DNA of 16,422 nucleotides from JBDSLU01 sp039916225. Lineage in GTDB: Bacteria; Acidobacteriota; Vicinamibacteria; Vicinamibacterales; Vicinamibacteraceae. The translations under genes were made by a program, and so were the position numbers. Below the pieces are notes generated by a model. It saw only the letters and a program-made list of their open reading frames with translations. It was not told where the DNA came from and made no database searches. Of the stretch, positions 5,933 through 13,006 are shown in pieces (the first letter of the stretch is position 1; each line of letters starts with the position of its first letter). The stretch covers positions 1 to 16,422 of the forward strand of contig JBDSLU010000436.1 of assembly GCA_039916225.1 (NCBI GenBank), written 5' to 3'.

Positions 5933-7158
5933 TCGATCGGCGGCGCCAGGCGCCGGTAGCACTTGCGGCGCTCCTGACGCTGACTGTCGCCCTGCCTGCC
6001 GCGGCCCAGCAGGCGGCGGAGCCGGCCACGGACGATCGTCCGCCGGGCTGGTCGTTCGTCCCCGGGATGGGCGTGTCCGAGATGTGGGACACCAACCCGA
6101 CCCTCGCCGCCGAGGGTGACGTGCAGGTTGGCGACTTCGTGACCGCCGTCCGGCCAAGCCTGGGGCTCGGCTTTCGTGGACGCCGCACGACCCTGCGCAC
6201 CGACTACGCCGGCACCTTCGACTTCTATCGCGAGCTGAGCGAGCGCGATCGGCGTGACCATCGCGGCACGCTCGACTTCACCCATCAGTTGACGCGGCGG
6301 GTGCAGCTGTTCGCCAAGGACCAGGCGCTGGTGTCGCCGACCACCGCCGATGCCTCCCTTGCCGGGGCCACCCTCCTGCGACGCCAGCAGACACGCATGA
6401 ACGCATTCCGTGGCGGCTTCGAGGCCGAGTTCGGGCCGCGCACCACGCTCAACGCCAGCTATGCGTCGCAGTGGATCGACTTCGCCCGCCCCGACGACGA
6501 GCCCGGCGTCCTGCAGCCCGGTATCAACCTGCTGCAGGGCGGCCACTCGCATGGCGCCATCGGCGAACTCCGCCACCGTGTCACCCAGCGTGTGGCGCTC
6601 GGCGCCGACTACCAGATGCAGCGTGCCATCGTCGCTGGCGGCTCGGAGACCTTCGACGTGCAGAGCGCGTTGGGAGTGGCGGAATTCGCCCTGCGGCCAT
6701 CGCTCACGGCGTCGCTCGGCTACGGCTACGCCTGGCTGACCGCCGGCCGCAACTCGTTCAGCGACACCGGCCCGGCGTTCAACGCCGGGTTGGACTGGAA
6801 GGGACGACACAGCGGCGCGACGTTCCGCTACAGCCGCGCGTTCCTGCCGTCGTTCGGCTTCGGCGGCACGTTCCAGAACGAGGAACTGCGGGCCACGCTC
6901 AACGCGCAGCTGACCCGCTCGGTGGAGTGGTCGGGTGGCGTGGCGATTTCCAACAACGACCCACTGCAGATCGGCGATCCGTCGCTGCGGTCGCGGTCGG
7001 CGCAGACCTCGCTCGGCTGGCTGGCGAGGCGGCGGCTGCGCTTCGAGGTGTTCCTGGAGCACGTCCAGCAGGATTCGCAATTGGCCGGCGGCCACGTGCT
7101 GCGCACGCGCGCGGGTGTCCAGGCCACGGTTTCGCAGATGGTGAGGGCGACACGGTGA
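5929..7158 (+). CDS. Outer-membrane beta-barrel protein of the EPS/exosortase-associated type
   Basis: This encodes 409 residues from GTG, with a signal peptide (MIDRRRQAPVALAALL, cleavage near PAAAQQ). The mature part is made of alternating polar/hydrophobic strands with tight turns, starting WSFVPGMGVSEMWDTNP, and it has no cytoplasmic-enzyme motif. It resembles the uncharacterised outer-membrane proteins found in PEP-CTERM/EPS clusters, whose opening strand often carries an acidic-Asn turn like EMWDTNP. It lies between the Wza-like and Wzz-like genes and is coupled to both by 4-base GTGA overlaps. The likely role is the outer-membrane pore for the polymer; this is inference from position and fold. 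The C-terminus (MVRATR) lacks the usual terminal Phe of many barrels. Confidence 0.75.
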   Translation: MIDRRRQAPVALAALLTLTVALPAAAQQAAEPATDDRPPGWSFVPGMGVSEMWDTNPTLAAEGDVQVGDFVTAVRPSLGLGFRGRRTTLRTDYAGTFDFYRELSERDRRDHRGTLDFTHQLTRRVQLFAKDQALVSPTTADASLAGATLLRRQQTRMNAFRGGFEAEFGPRTTLNASYASQWIDFARPDDEPGVLQPGINLLQGGHSHGAIGELRHRVTQRVALGADYQMQRAIVAGGSETFDVQSALGVAEFALRPSLTASLGYGYAWLTAGRNSFSDTGPAFNAGLDWKGRHSGATFRYSRAFLPSFGFGGTFQNEELRATLNAQLTRSVEWSGGVAISNNDPLQIGDPSLRSRSAQTSLGWLARRRLRFEVFLEHVQQDSQLAGGHVLRTRAGVQATVSQMVRATR

Positions 7159-8576
7159 CGACGAACGACGAACCGGTTTTCGATCCGCTGGCGGTGGCGC
7201 GCCGCCGCATGTGGTCGCTGGTCCTGCCGCTGGCAGCGGGCGCGGTGATTGGCCTGCTCCTGGTCTGGCTGCTGCCGCGGGAATACGTCGCTGCGGCCAC
7301 CATCGTGGTGACGACGCCGTCCGTGTCGGCCGATCTCACCAAGACGGCTGATCCCGCCGATCGGGCCCGGGCCATCTCGCAGGAGCTCCTCAGCCTGCCG
7401 GTGATCGCCCAGGTCGCCAAGGAAGAAGGACTGCTGACCGGCACCAACGACGACGACGTGGTGGCCGGCATCCGCGCCCGCACCATCGTCTCGCTGCCGC
7501 TGAAGACCCTCGTGACCCGCGGCGATCCCGACACCTTCGTGGTGTCCTACGCCGGGCCGACCGCCGACGAAGCGCAGCGCGTCACCAACCGCCTGCTGAA
7601 GGTCTTCATCGAGCGCGACACGGTCAACCGGAAGTCGCGAGCCAAGGAAACCGCGGCGTTCCTCGGCGAGCAGCTGCGCGACAGCGAGCGGCGGATGGAC
7701 GAAGTCGAGACGCGCCTGCGCCGCCTCAAGGAATCGAACACCGGGCTGCTCCCCGACCAGGCGCTGGCCAACCTCCAGGCGATGAGCGATATCCGCTCGC
7801 GGAGCGACAACAACGCCGAGTCGCTCCGCGACGAGCGGGATCGACTGGCCACCATCGAGCAGCAGCTCGAAGCGGCCCGCAACGAAGCCAGCTTCGACAC
7901 GCGCAGCGAGGACGAAGTGAAGGCCCAGGAGCGGATGGTCACGCTCGAGCGCCAGCTCGCCGAAGCCCAGCGCGTCTACACCTCGAAGCACCCGGAAATC
8001 CAGCGGCTGGAAACGCAGCTGGCGACGGCCCGCATCGACCTGGCCCAGGCGAAGACGCAGGCCGCGTCGATCAAGCGGGCGCCGCAAAAGGCCGAGCAGA
8101 CCGTGATCCAGCTGACCGGCGACCGCGATCGGCTGCGGGCCCGCATCCGTGAGCTGCAGTCGATCGAGAACCGCCTGCCGCAGGAGCTCGCCACCTACCA
8201 GTCGCGCGTCAACCAGGCGCCGATCGTGGAGCAGCAGTTGGCCCCCCTCGAGCAGGCGTACGAGGTCGAGAAGGCGCAGCAGCAGAAGCTGGCCGAGCGC
8301 TATCAGACGGCGGTCATCTCGGAGAACCTCGAGACGCGCCGCGCCGGCAGCCAGTTCGCGGTGCTCTACCCGGCCTCGAAGCCGACCACGCCGGCCCGGC
8401 CGAACGTGCCGCGCGTCTTCGCTTTCTCGGTGATCGCCGGCGCCGTCCTCGGCGCCGCGCTCGCCCTCACCCGCGAATACCTCGACACGACCGTGCACGA
8501 CGCGCGGACGCTGCAGCACGAGTTCGACCAGGTCGTCCTGGCCGAAGTGCCACACCTCCGCCGGAAGAGAGCCTGA
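7155..8576 (+). CDS. Wzz-like polysaccharide chain-length determinant / polysaccharide co-polymerase
   Basis: This encodes 473 residues. The GTG start at 7155 has GAGGG 7 bases upstream and overlaps the barrel stop; the open frame extends far upstream, but that part is a shadow of the barrel gene. Membrane segment 1 is at residues about 20-40, segment 2 at about 421-438, preceded by the usual Pro-rich turn (SKPTTPARPNVPR). Between them is a long charged region, residues about 150-400, with coiled-coil character (repeats of Arg, Glu, Leu and Gln). Such proteins span the inner membrane, project into the periplasm, set chain length and contact the Wza-type exporter. The cytoplasmic tail (HDARTLQHEFDQVVLAEVPHLRRKRA) carries no kinase; the partner ATPase is the next gene, 6 bases away, a split arrangement as in CapA/CapB. 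Confidence 0.9.
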   Translation: MTTNDEPVFDPLAVARRRMWSLVLPLAAGAVIGLLLVWLLPREYVAAATIVVTTPSVSADLTKTADPADRARAISQELLSLPVIAQVAKEEGLLTGTNDDDVVAGIRARTIVSLPLKTLVTRGDPDTFVVSYAGPTADEAQRVTNRLLKVFIERDTVNRKSRAKETAAFLGEQLRDSERRMDEVETRLRRLKESNTGLLPDQALANLQAMSDIRSRSDNNAESLRDERDRLATIEQQLEAARNEASFDTRSEDEVKAQERMVTLERQLAEAQRVYTSKHPEIQRLETQLATARIDLAQAKTQAASIKRAPQKAEQTVIQLTGDRDRLRARIRELQSIENRLPQELATYQSRVNQAPIVEQQLAPLEQAYEVEKAQQQKLAERYQTAVISENLETRRAGSQFAVLYPASKPTTPARPNVPRVFAFSVIAGAVLGAALALTREYLDTTVHDARTLQHEFDQVVLAEVPHLRRKRA

Positions 8577-8582
8577 TTCGTC

Positions 8583-9443
8583 ATGACCCGAGCCCACCGC
8601 ATCCTGTCCAAAGCCGATCGCGACGGCACCACCCGGCACATCGCGCCCGCCCTCGAACGCGGCGACCTCGAGCTGCTGTCCGATCGCCGGTCGCGCTTCG
8701 CCTGGAACCCCGGCGACGACCTGACGACGCAGGTCGACGATCAGCCGATGCCGCCGCCGTCGCGTGAGTCGGCGCCGCCCGTCGCGGGCCGGCCGGTCTT
8801 CGGCACCACGCTCGACAAGGACATGGTCGCCGCGCTACAGCCGTTCTCGCCGGCGGCCGAGCAGTACCGCACACTGCGGACCCGCATCGCCCAGGTCGAG
8901 AGTGCCGGTCAGCGCCGCGTGATCCTCGTCACCAGCCCCGGCGACGGCGACGGCAAGACCGTGACTGCCGCCAACCTGGCGCTGACCATGGCCCAGGAAT
9001 TCCAGCGCCAGGTCCTGCTGATCGACTCCGACCTCCGCAACTCGCGCCTGCACGAATGCCTCGGCATCCCGCGCGAGCCGGGCCTCTCCGACGTCCTGGC
9101 CGGGCAGGCGTCGCTCGAAGACGCGCTGGTCTCGCTCTCCGAATATCGCGTGATCGTCCTGCCGGCAGGCTCGCCGCACGGCCGGCCGACCGAGCTGCTC
9201 AGCTCCGAGCCGATGCGCCGGCTGGTCGAGAACCTGGGACGACGATTCGATCGCGTGGTCATGGACTCGACGGCCGCTCATTTCGCCGATGCCGGCGTGC
9301 TCGAGCCGCTCGTGGACGGCGTCCTGCTGGTCGTTCGCGCCGGTCGGACGTCGCGACCCGCGGTCGGCCGCGCGCTGGGCCTCGTGCCGCGCGCCAAGCT
9401 CCTCGGTCTCGTGCTCAACGACAGCCGCGCCACCAGTCGCTGA
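8583..9443 (+). CDS. CpsD/CapB-type tyrosine kinase-like ATPase of EPS chain-length control
   Basis: This encodes 286 residues. The N-terminus (MTRAHRILSKADRDG) resembles kinase partners in exosortase-type EPS clusters, and EQYRTLRTRI (93-102) is the usual lead-in to the ATPase core. Walker A is SPGDGDGKT at 118-126, Walker A' is VLLIDSDLRN at 144-153, and Walker B is FDRVVMDST at 222-230. BY-kinases bind the cytoplasmic tail of the Wzz partner and cycle between phosphorylated and free states. Two oddities: the usual D-x-PP after Walker B is DSTA, and the C-terminus stops at NDSRATSR without the tyrosine cluster that is autophosphorylated in CpsD/CapB/Wzc. Only two tyrosines are seen in the whole protein (95 and 188). 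It may work as an ATPase switch and not as a tyrosine kinase. Confidence 0.85.
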   Translation: MTRAHRILSKADRDGTTRHIAPALERGDLELLSDRRSRFAWNPGDDLTTQVDDQPMPPPSRESAPPVAGRPVFGTTLDKDMVAALQPFSPAAEQYRTLRTRIAQVESAGQRRVILVTSPGDGDGKTVTAANLALTMAQEFQRQVLLIDSDLRNSRLHECLGIPREPGLSDVLAGQASLEDALVSLSEYRVIVLPAGSPHGRPTELLSSEPMRRLVENLGRRFDRVVMDSTAAHFADAGVLEPLVDGVLLVVRAGRTSRPAVGRALGLVPRAKLLGLVLNDSRATSR

Positions 9444-9477
9444 GCCAGCATCGCACTCGTCCGGGTACGTCAGGGCC

Positions 9478-10842
9478 ATGCAACTCTTCAAGCGGAACGT
9501 CTCGCCACACGAACTGATCCTCTTCACGATGGAGATCGTCGTGATCTGCGCGGCGATGATCGTGGCGATCCGCCTGCACGGCGAGGTCGGGACGTGGCCG
9601 TGGCAGATTCTGCCGGCGGCCGCGCTCTGCCAGCTGTGCCTGTACTACAACGACGTCTACGACCTGACGCTGGTGCAGTCGGGCCGCGAGCTGCTGGTGC
9701 GCCTGGTGCAGGCGGCTGGCGCCGCCTCGATCATCCTGGGCGTCCTCTACATGGCGGTACCGTCGATCGCGGTGCAGGGCCTGCCGTTTGTGCAGTCGCT
9801 GGCGATCCTGCTGGTCGCCATCCCGGCCGGGCGCGCCTTGTTCACCCACGTCGGCCGCACCTCCCTGCTGGTCGATGAAGTGCTGATCGTGGGCACCGGC
9901 CAGGGGCCGCGCGAGGTCGCCCGCGAGTTGCAGAACCGCGACGACCCGTCCTACCACGTCGTCGGCTATGTCGACGATGCGCCCGAGCCGCGGGCCAGGC
10001 TCGGCTCGCTGCCCGTGCTGGGCGGAACGCGCGAGTTGACCACGCTGATCGCACGTCACCACATCCGGTGGATCGTCGCCGACCTGCGGGCACACCGGAA
10101 CCGCAGCCTGATCGACGCGCTGGTCAAGGCCAAGCTGACCGGCACGCGGGTCGAAGACGCGGCGACGGCGTACGAGCGGCTGACCGGCAAGATCCTGCTC
10201 GAAGCGTTGCGGCCGAGCGCGCTGCTGCTGGCCGACGGCTTCCGCGTGTCTCGCGCCCGGCGCGCCATCAAGCGCGTCGCCGACATCGGACTCTCGGTCG
10301 GGATGATCGTCGTCGCGGCGCCGTTCATCGCGCTCACGGCGCTGGCGGTCTGGCTGTTCTGCGGCCGGCGCGAGGTGCTCTACCGGCAGGAACGCGTCGG
10401 CCAGCACGGCCAGCCGTTCACGCTCTACAAGATCCGCTCGATGCGCGTCGACGCCGAGGCCGCTGGTCCGGTGTGGGCCCGGCAGAAGGACGACCGGGTC
10501 ACGTCGATCGGTCGCGTCATCCGCCTGACCCGCCTCGACGAGCTGCCGCAGCTGTGGAACGTGCTGCGCGGCGAGATGAGCTTCATCGGGCCGCGGCCCG
10601 AGCGCCCGGTCTTCGTCGAGCAGCTCGCCCGGCAGATTCCCTTCTACGACCTGCGCCATGCGGTGAAGCCGGGCCTGACCGGCTGGGCGCAGGTCCGGTA
10701 TCGCTACGCCGACTCGATGGAGTCGGCCGGCGAGAAGCTCCGCTACGACCTGTATTACATCAAACACCTCTCCGCCGTGTTCGACCTGACGATCGTCGTC
10801 GACACGGTCAAGATCATCCTGTTCCAGCGGGGGTCGCAGTAG
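9478..10842 (+). CDS. Polyprenyl glycosylphosphotransferase initiating EPS synthesis (EpsB/WbaP type)
   Basis: This encodes 454 residues; the frame is open from 9289 but the upstream part shadows the kinase gene, and MQLFKRN at 9478 is the natural start. Four predicted membrane segments lie at about 13-32, 43-60, 76-97 and 103-120. A Rossmann-like soluble domain follows (EVLIVGTGQGPREVARELQ, about 134-235), then a membrane segment at about 266-296 and the catalytic bac_transf domain: LYKIRSM (316-322), RLDELPQLWNVLRGEMSF (352-369), GPRPERP (371-377) and PGLTGWAQV (398-406). It transfers a sugar-1-phosphate from a UDP-sugar to undecaprenyl phosphate at the inner membrane. The sugar cannot be read from the sequence. 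It resembles the PEP-CTERM-associated EpsB group. A 34-base gap separates it from the kinase, the longest gap inside the operon. Confidence 0.93.
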   Translation: MQLFKRNVSPHELILFTMEIVVICAAMIVAIRLHGEVGTWPWQILPAAALCQLCLYYNDVYDLTLVQSGRELLVRLVQAAGAASIILGVLYMAVPSIAVQGLPFVQSLAILLVAIPAGRALFTHVGRTSLLVDEVLIVGTGQGPREVARELQNRDDPSYHVVGYVDDAPEPRARLGSLPVLGGTRELTTLIARHHIRWIVADLRAHRNRSLIDALVKAKLTGTRVEDAATAYERLTGKILLEALRPSALLLADGFRVSRARRAIKRVADIGLSVGMIVVAAPFIALTALAVWLFCGRREVLYRQERVGQHGQPFTLYKIRSMRVDAEAAGPVWARQKDDRVTSIGRVIRLTRLDELPQLWNVLRGEMSFIGPRPERPVFVEQLARQIPFYDLRHAVKPGLTGWAQVRYRYADSMESAGEKLRYDLYYIKHLSAVFDLTIVVDTVKIILFQRGSQ

Positions 10843-10844
10843 CG

Positions 10845-11804
10845 ATGTACGAACGCTTTTATCGACTGCGGGAACGCCCGTTCTCGTTGACACCGGACCT
10901 CGACTATCTGTATCTGAGTCCGAATCATCGAGACGCGCTGGACCATCTGCGCCTCGGCCTCGAGTCGGGGGCCGGCTTCGTCGTGCTCACCGGCGAGATT
11001 GGCTGCGGCAAGACGACGCTGCTCCAGACGCTGGTGACCAGCCTCGATGGCCGCACCCTCGTCGCACGCCTGGTCGACACCCTGCTCGAACCGGCCGAGC
11101 TCATCGAGGCGCTGCTGATCGACTTCGGCGTCGAGCAGATCCCCTCGACCAAGCCGGCCATGGTCCGAGAGCTGGCGCGCGTGCTGATCGATCAGCACAC
11201 GCTCGGTCGCCGGGTCGTGGTGATCATCGACGAGGCGCAGAACCTGACGCGGCGCACGCTCGAGGAAGTGCGCATGCTGTCGAACCTCGAGACCGAGAAG
11301 TCGAAGCTGATGCAGATCCTGCTGGTCGGCCAGCCCGGCTTCCGGCAGACGCTTGCCTCGCCGGCCCTGGAGCAGCTGCGCCAGCGGGTCACCGTCCGGT
11401 TCCACCTCGAACCGCTGTCGTCCGACGACACGTCGCACTACATCAACCACCGCCTGCGCCTGGCAGCCATCGACACGCCGCTGGTGTTCACGCGGGCGAT
11501 CACCGACGCCATCCACGGTCGTACGCGCGGTGTGCCGCGCATGATCAACGTGGTCTGTGACGCGATCCTGCTCGCCGGCTACAGCGAGGAGCAGCGCGGC
11601 ATCAACCTGACGCTGGTCCAGGCCGTGTTCGAGGACCTCGAGCGCATGGGGCTGCTCGCCCCGCGCACCGGCCCGTCACTCGCCGTGTCCACCGAGCGCA
11701 CGGCGGCGACGGCCCGAGTCGCCGAGCGCACCGAGAAGGTCGCCGCCTGGCCGGGGACGACGCCGGCCGTGGCCCCCTTGCCCGCCAAGGAAGGCCCGCG
11801 ATGA
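10845..11804 (+). CDS. Exosortase/PEP-CTERM-system-type AAA ATPase (ExeA-like)
   Basis: This encodes 319 residues and starts 2 bases after the previous stop. MYERFYRLRERPFSLTPD is the typical opening of ExeA/GspA-type and XrtA-system ATPases. Walker A is GEIGCGKT (50-57), Walker B VVVIIDEAQN (124-133), then a sensor segment LMQILLVGQP (155-164), LRQRV (178-182) and a C-terminal lid with RTRGVPRMINVVCDAILLAG. Residues after about 275 are an Ala/Thr/Pro-rich tail without a recognisable peptidoglycan-binding domain. The family is a routine member of EPS clusters of exosortase-bearing bacteria, with unknown molecular role; regulation of polymerisation or export is inferred. Its stop overlaps the GT2 gene as ATGA. 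Confidence 0.88.
   Translation: MYERFYRLRERPFSLTPDLDYLYLSPNHRDALDHLRLGLESGAGFVVLTGEIGCGKTTLLQTLVTSLDGRTLVARLVDTLLEPAELIEALLIDFGVEQIPSTKPAMVRELARVLIDQHTLGRRVVVIIDEAQNLTRRTLEEVRMLSNLETEKSKLMQILLVGQPGFRQTLASPALEQLRQRVTVRFHLEPLSSDDTSHYINHRLRLAAIDTPLVFTRAITDAIHGRTRGVPRMINVVCDAILLAGYSEEQRGINLTLVQAVFEDLERMGLLAPRTGPSLAVSTERTAATARVAERTEKVAAWPGTTPAVAPLPAKEGPR
11787..11794 (+). promoter_or_regulatory. Strong ribosome binding site of the GT2 gene
   Basis: AAGGAAGG lies 6 bases before ATG 11801, inside the end of the ATPase gene. It favours this ATG over the adjacent ATG at 11804. Confidence 0.5.
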
Positions 11805-12892
11805 TGGCCGCGATTTTCTGGGCCTCCGCCTCAGTCGTCCTCTACGTCTATTTCGGCTATCCGATCGTGCTGATGGTCTGGAGCCGGCTGCGACCGCGGC
11901 CGGTGCACGCCCACCCCGACGAGCCGCCGGTGTCGGTGGTCATCGCCGTGCGCGACGAAGCCGAGGCGCTCGAGCGCAAGATCGCCAACCTGCGCTCGCT
12001 CGACTATCCGACGGAGCACCTGCAGATCGTCGTCGTCTCTGACGGGCATCACCCCGGCACCGCCGCCGTGCTCCGCCGCAACGTCAGTGTCGTCGACGCG
12101 ATTTACGTCCGGCGCGGCGGCAAGGCGCAGGCGCTGAACGCCGGCGTCGAAGCGGCCCGCCACGACATCATCGTGTTCGCCGACGTCCGCCAGCGTTTCG
12201 ATCGCCGGGCGCTGCACGGGCTGGTCGCACCGCTCGCCGATCCGACGGTCGGTGGCGTCTCCGGCGAGCTGATGCTCGACGTCGAGACGGGCGAGGGCTC
12301 GGCCGACATCGGCGAGGGCATGGGCGGCTACTGGCGCTACGAGAAATGGCTGCGGCGCCAGGAGAGCGCCATCGGATCGACGATGGGTGCGACCGGCGCG
12401 ATCTACGCGCTGCGGCGGTCGTTGTGGGTGCCGCTCCCGGTCGACACCATCCTCGACGACGTCCTGGCCCCGATGCGGGCCGTGCTGGCGGCGTCGCGGG
12501 TGGTGTTCTCATCCGAGGCGCTGGCCTTCGACCCGGTCGCACCGTCGGGCGTCGAGCTGCGCCGCAAGATCCGCACGCTGGCCGGCAACTACCAGATCCT
12601 CCGCCTCGAACCGCGGCTGCTCAATCCATTCCGCAACCCGGTGTGGATTCAGTACATGTCGCACAAGGTCGGCCGGCTGCTCGTGCCCTACGCCCTGATG
12701 GCGCTGCTGATCGTGAGCGGCCTGCTCGCCGCGACCTCGCCGTTCTACGCCCTGGCCTTTGCCGGCCAGGTTCTGTTCTACGGGCTCGCCGCCTACGGTG
12801 CCTGGCTCAGCCGACGCGATCGACTGCTGGCCGAGGACGCCGGGCACGAGCCCGCCGTCAACGCGTTGATCAAAGGGACGACGACATCATGA
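11801..12892 (+). CDS. Membrane-bound family 2 glycosyltransferase
   Basis: This encodes 363 residues. An N-terminal membrane helix (about 5-27) precedes the GT-A catalytic domain: VSVVIAVRDEAEALERKI (44-61), VVVSDG (77-82), the metal site FADVRQRF (126-133, Asp128), MGATGAIYALRR (195-206), the catalytic-base region ILDDV (217-221) and RRKIRTLAGNYQ (254-265), the position of the (Q/R)xxRW motif. Two or three membrane helices end the protein (about 290-336). The layout is that of hyaluronan/cellulose-synthase-like processive or lipid-linked enzymes, but donor and linkage cannot be read. The usual S-D-G-S-x-D-G-T loop is here SDGHHPGT. It is translationally coupled to the ATPase (ATGA, 11801-11804) and to the small membrane protein (ATGA, 12889-12892). 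Confidence 0.9.
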   Translation: MMAAIFWASASVVLYVYFGYPIVLMVWSRLRPRPVHAHPDEPPVSVVIAVRDEAEALERKIANLRSLDYPTEHLQIVVVSDGHHPGTAAVLRRNVSVVDAIYVRRGGKAQALNAGVEAARHDIIVFADVRQRFDRRALHGLVAPLADPTVGGVSGELMLDVETGEGSADIGEGMGGYWRYEKWLRRQESAIGSTMGATGAIYALRRSLWVPLPVDTILDDVLAPMRAVLAASRVVFSSEALAFDPVAPSGVELRRKIRTLAGNYQILRLEPRLLNPFRNPVWIQYMSHKVGRLLVPYALMALLIVSGLLAATSPFYALAFAGQVLFYGLAAYGAWLSRRDRLLAEDAGHEPAVNALIKGTTTS

Positions 12893-13002
12893 TTCACACC
12901 GTCGATCGCGTGGCCCGGGTCGCCTTCGCCTTCGTGCTGCTGAACTACGCGGCCGTCGCCGGCCTCTTCGCGCTGAGCCTCAAGCGTCAGCTGTGGCGAT
13001 GA
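12889..13002 (+). CDS. 37-residue single-pass membrane protein of the EPS operon
   Basis: The ATG overlaps the GT2 stop (ATGA), and AAAGGGA (12872-12878) lies 10 bases upstream, so this short frame has its own ribosome site. It encodes 37 residues with one hydrophobic helix (about 10-30), two arginines before it and K-R-x-x-x-R after it. The open frame upstream of 12889 is a shadow of the GT2 gene. I do not recognise a family. Small membrane proteins next to processive glycosyltransferases can act as assembly or activation partners (BcsF-type proteins are an example of small membrane partners); whether this one does is inference. The next gene begins 4 bases after its stop. Confidence 0.7.
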   Translation: MIHTVDRVARVAFAFVLLNYAAVAGLFALSLKRQLWR

Positions 13003-13006
13003 GTCC

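Noticed and set aside
6471..7154. Upstream extension of the Wzz frame (and likewise 9289-9477 before the EpsB-type gene, 12346-12888 before the small protein, 14098-14475 before GT4)
   Set aside because: These stretches overlap well-supported genes in another frame and translate to Arg/Pro-rich nonsense; internal starts with ribosome sites or typical N-termini fit the families.
5896..8639. Long minus-strand frames opposite the barrel and Wzz genes, and similar ones at 3359-4363, 9415-10893, 12980-14548 and 14383-16178
   Set aside because: They are GC-rich shadows rich in Arg, Gly, Ala and Asp with no recognisable domain, and lie opposite genes with clear motifs.
9463..9476. GG-N10-GC spacing in the gap before the EpsB-type gene
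   Set aside because: The flanking bases (GGGTA and GGGCC) do not match GGCAC or TTGC; this spacing alone is frequent in GC-rich DNA.
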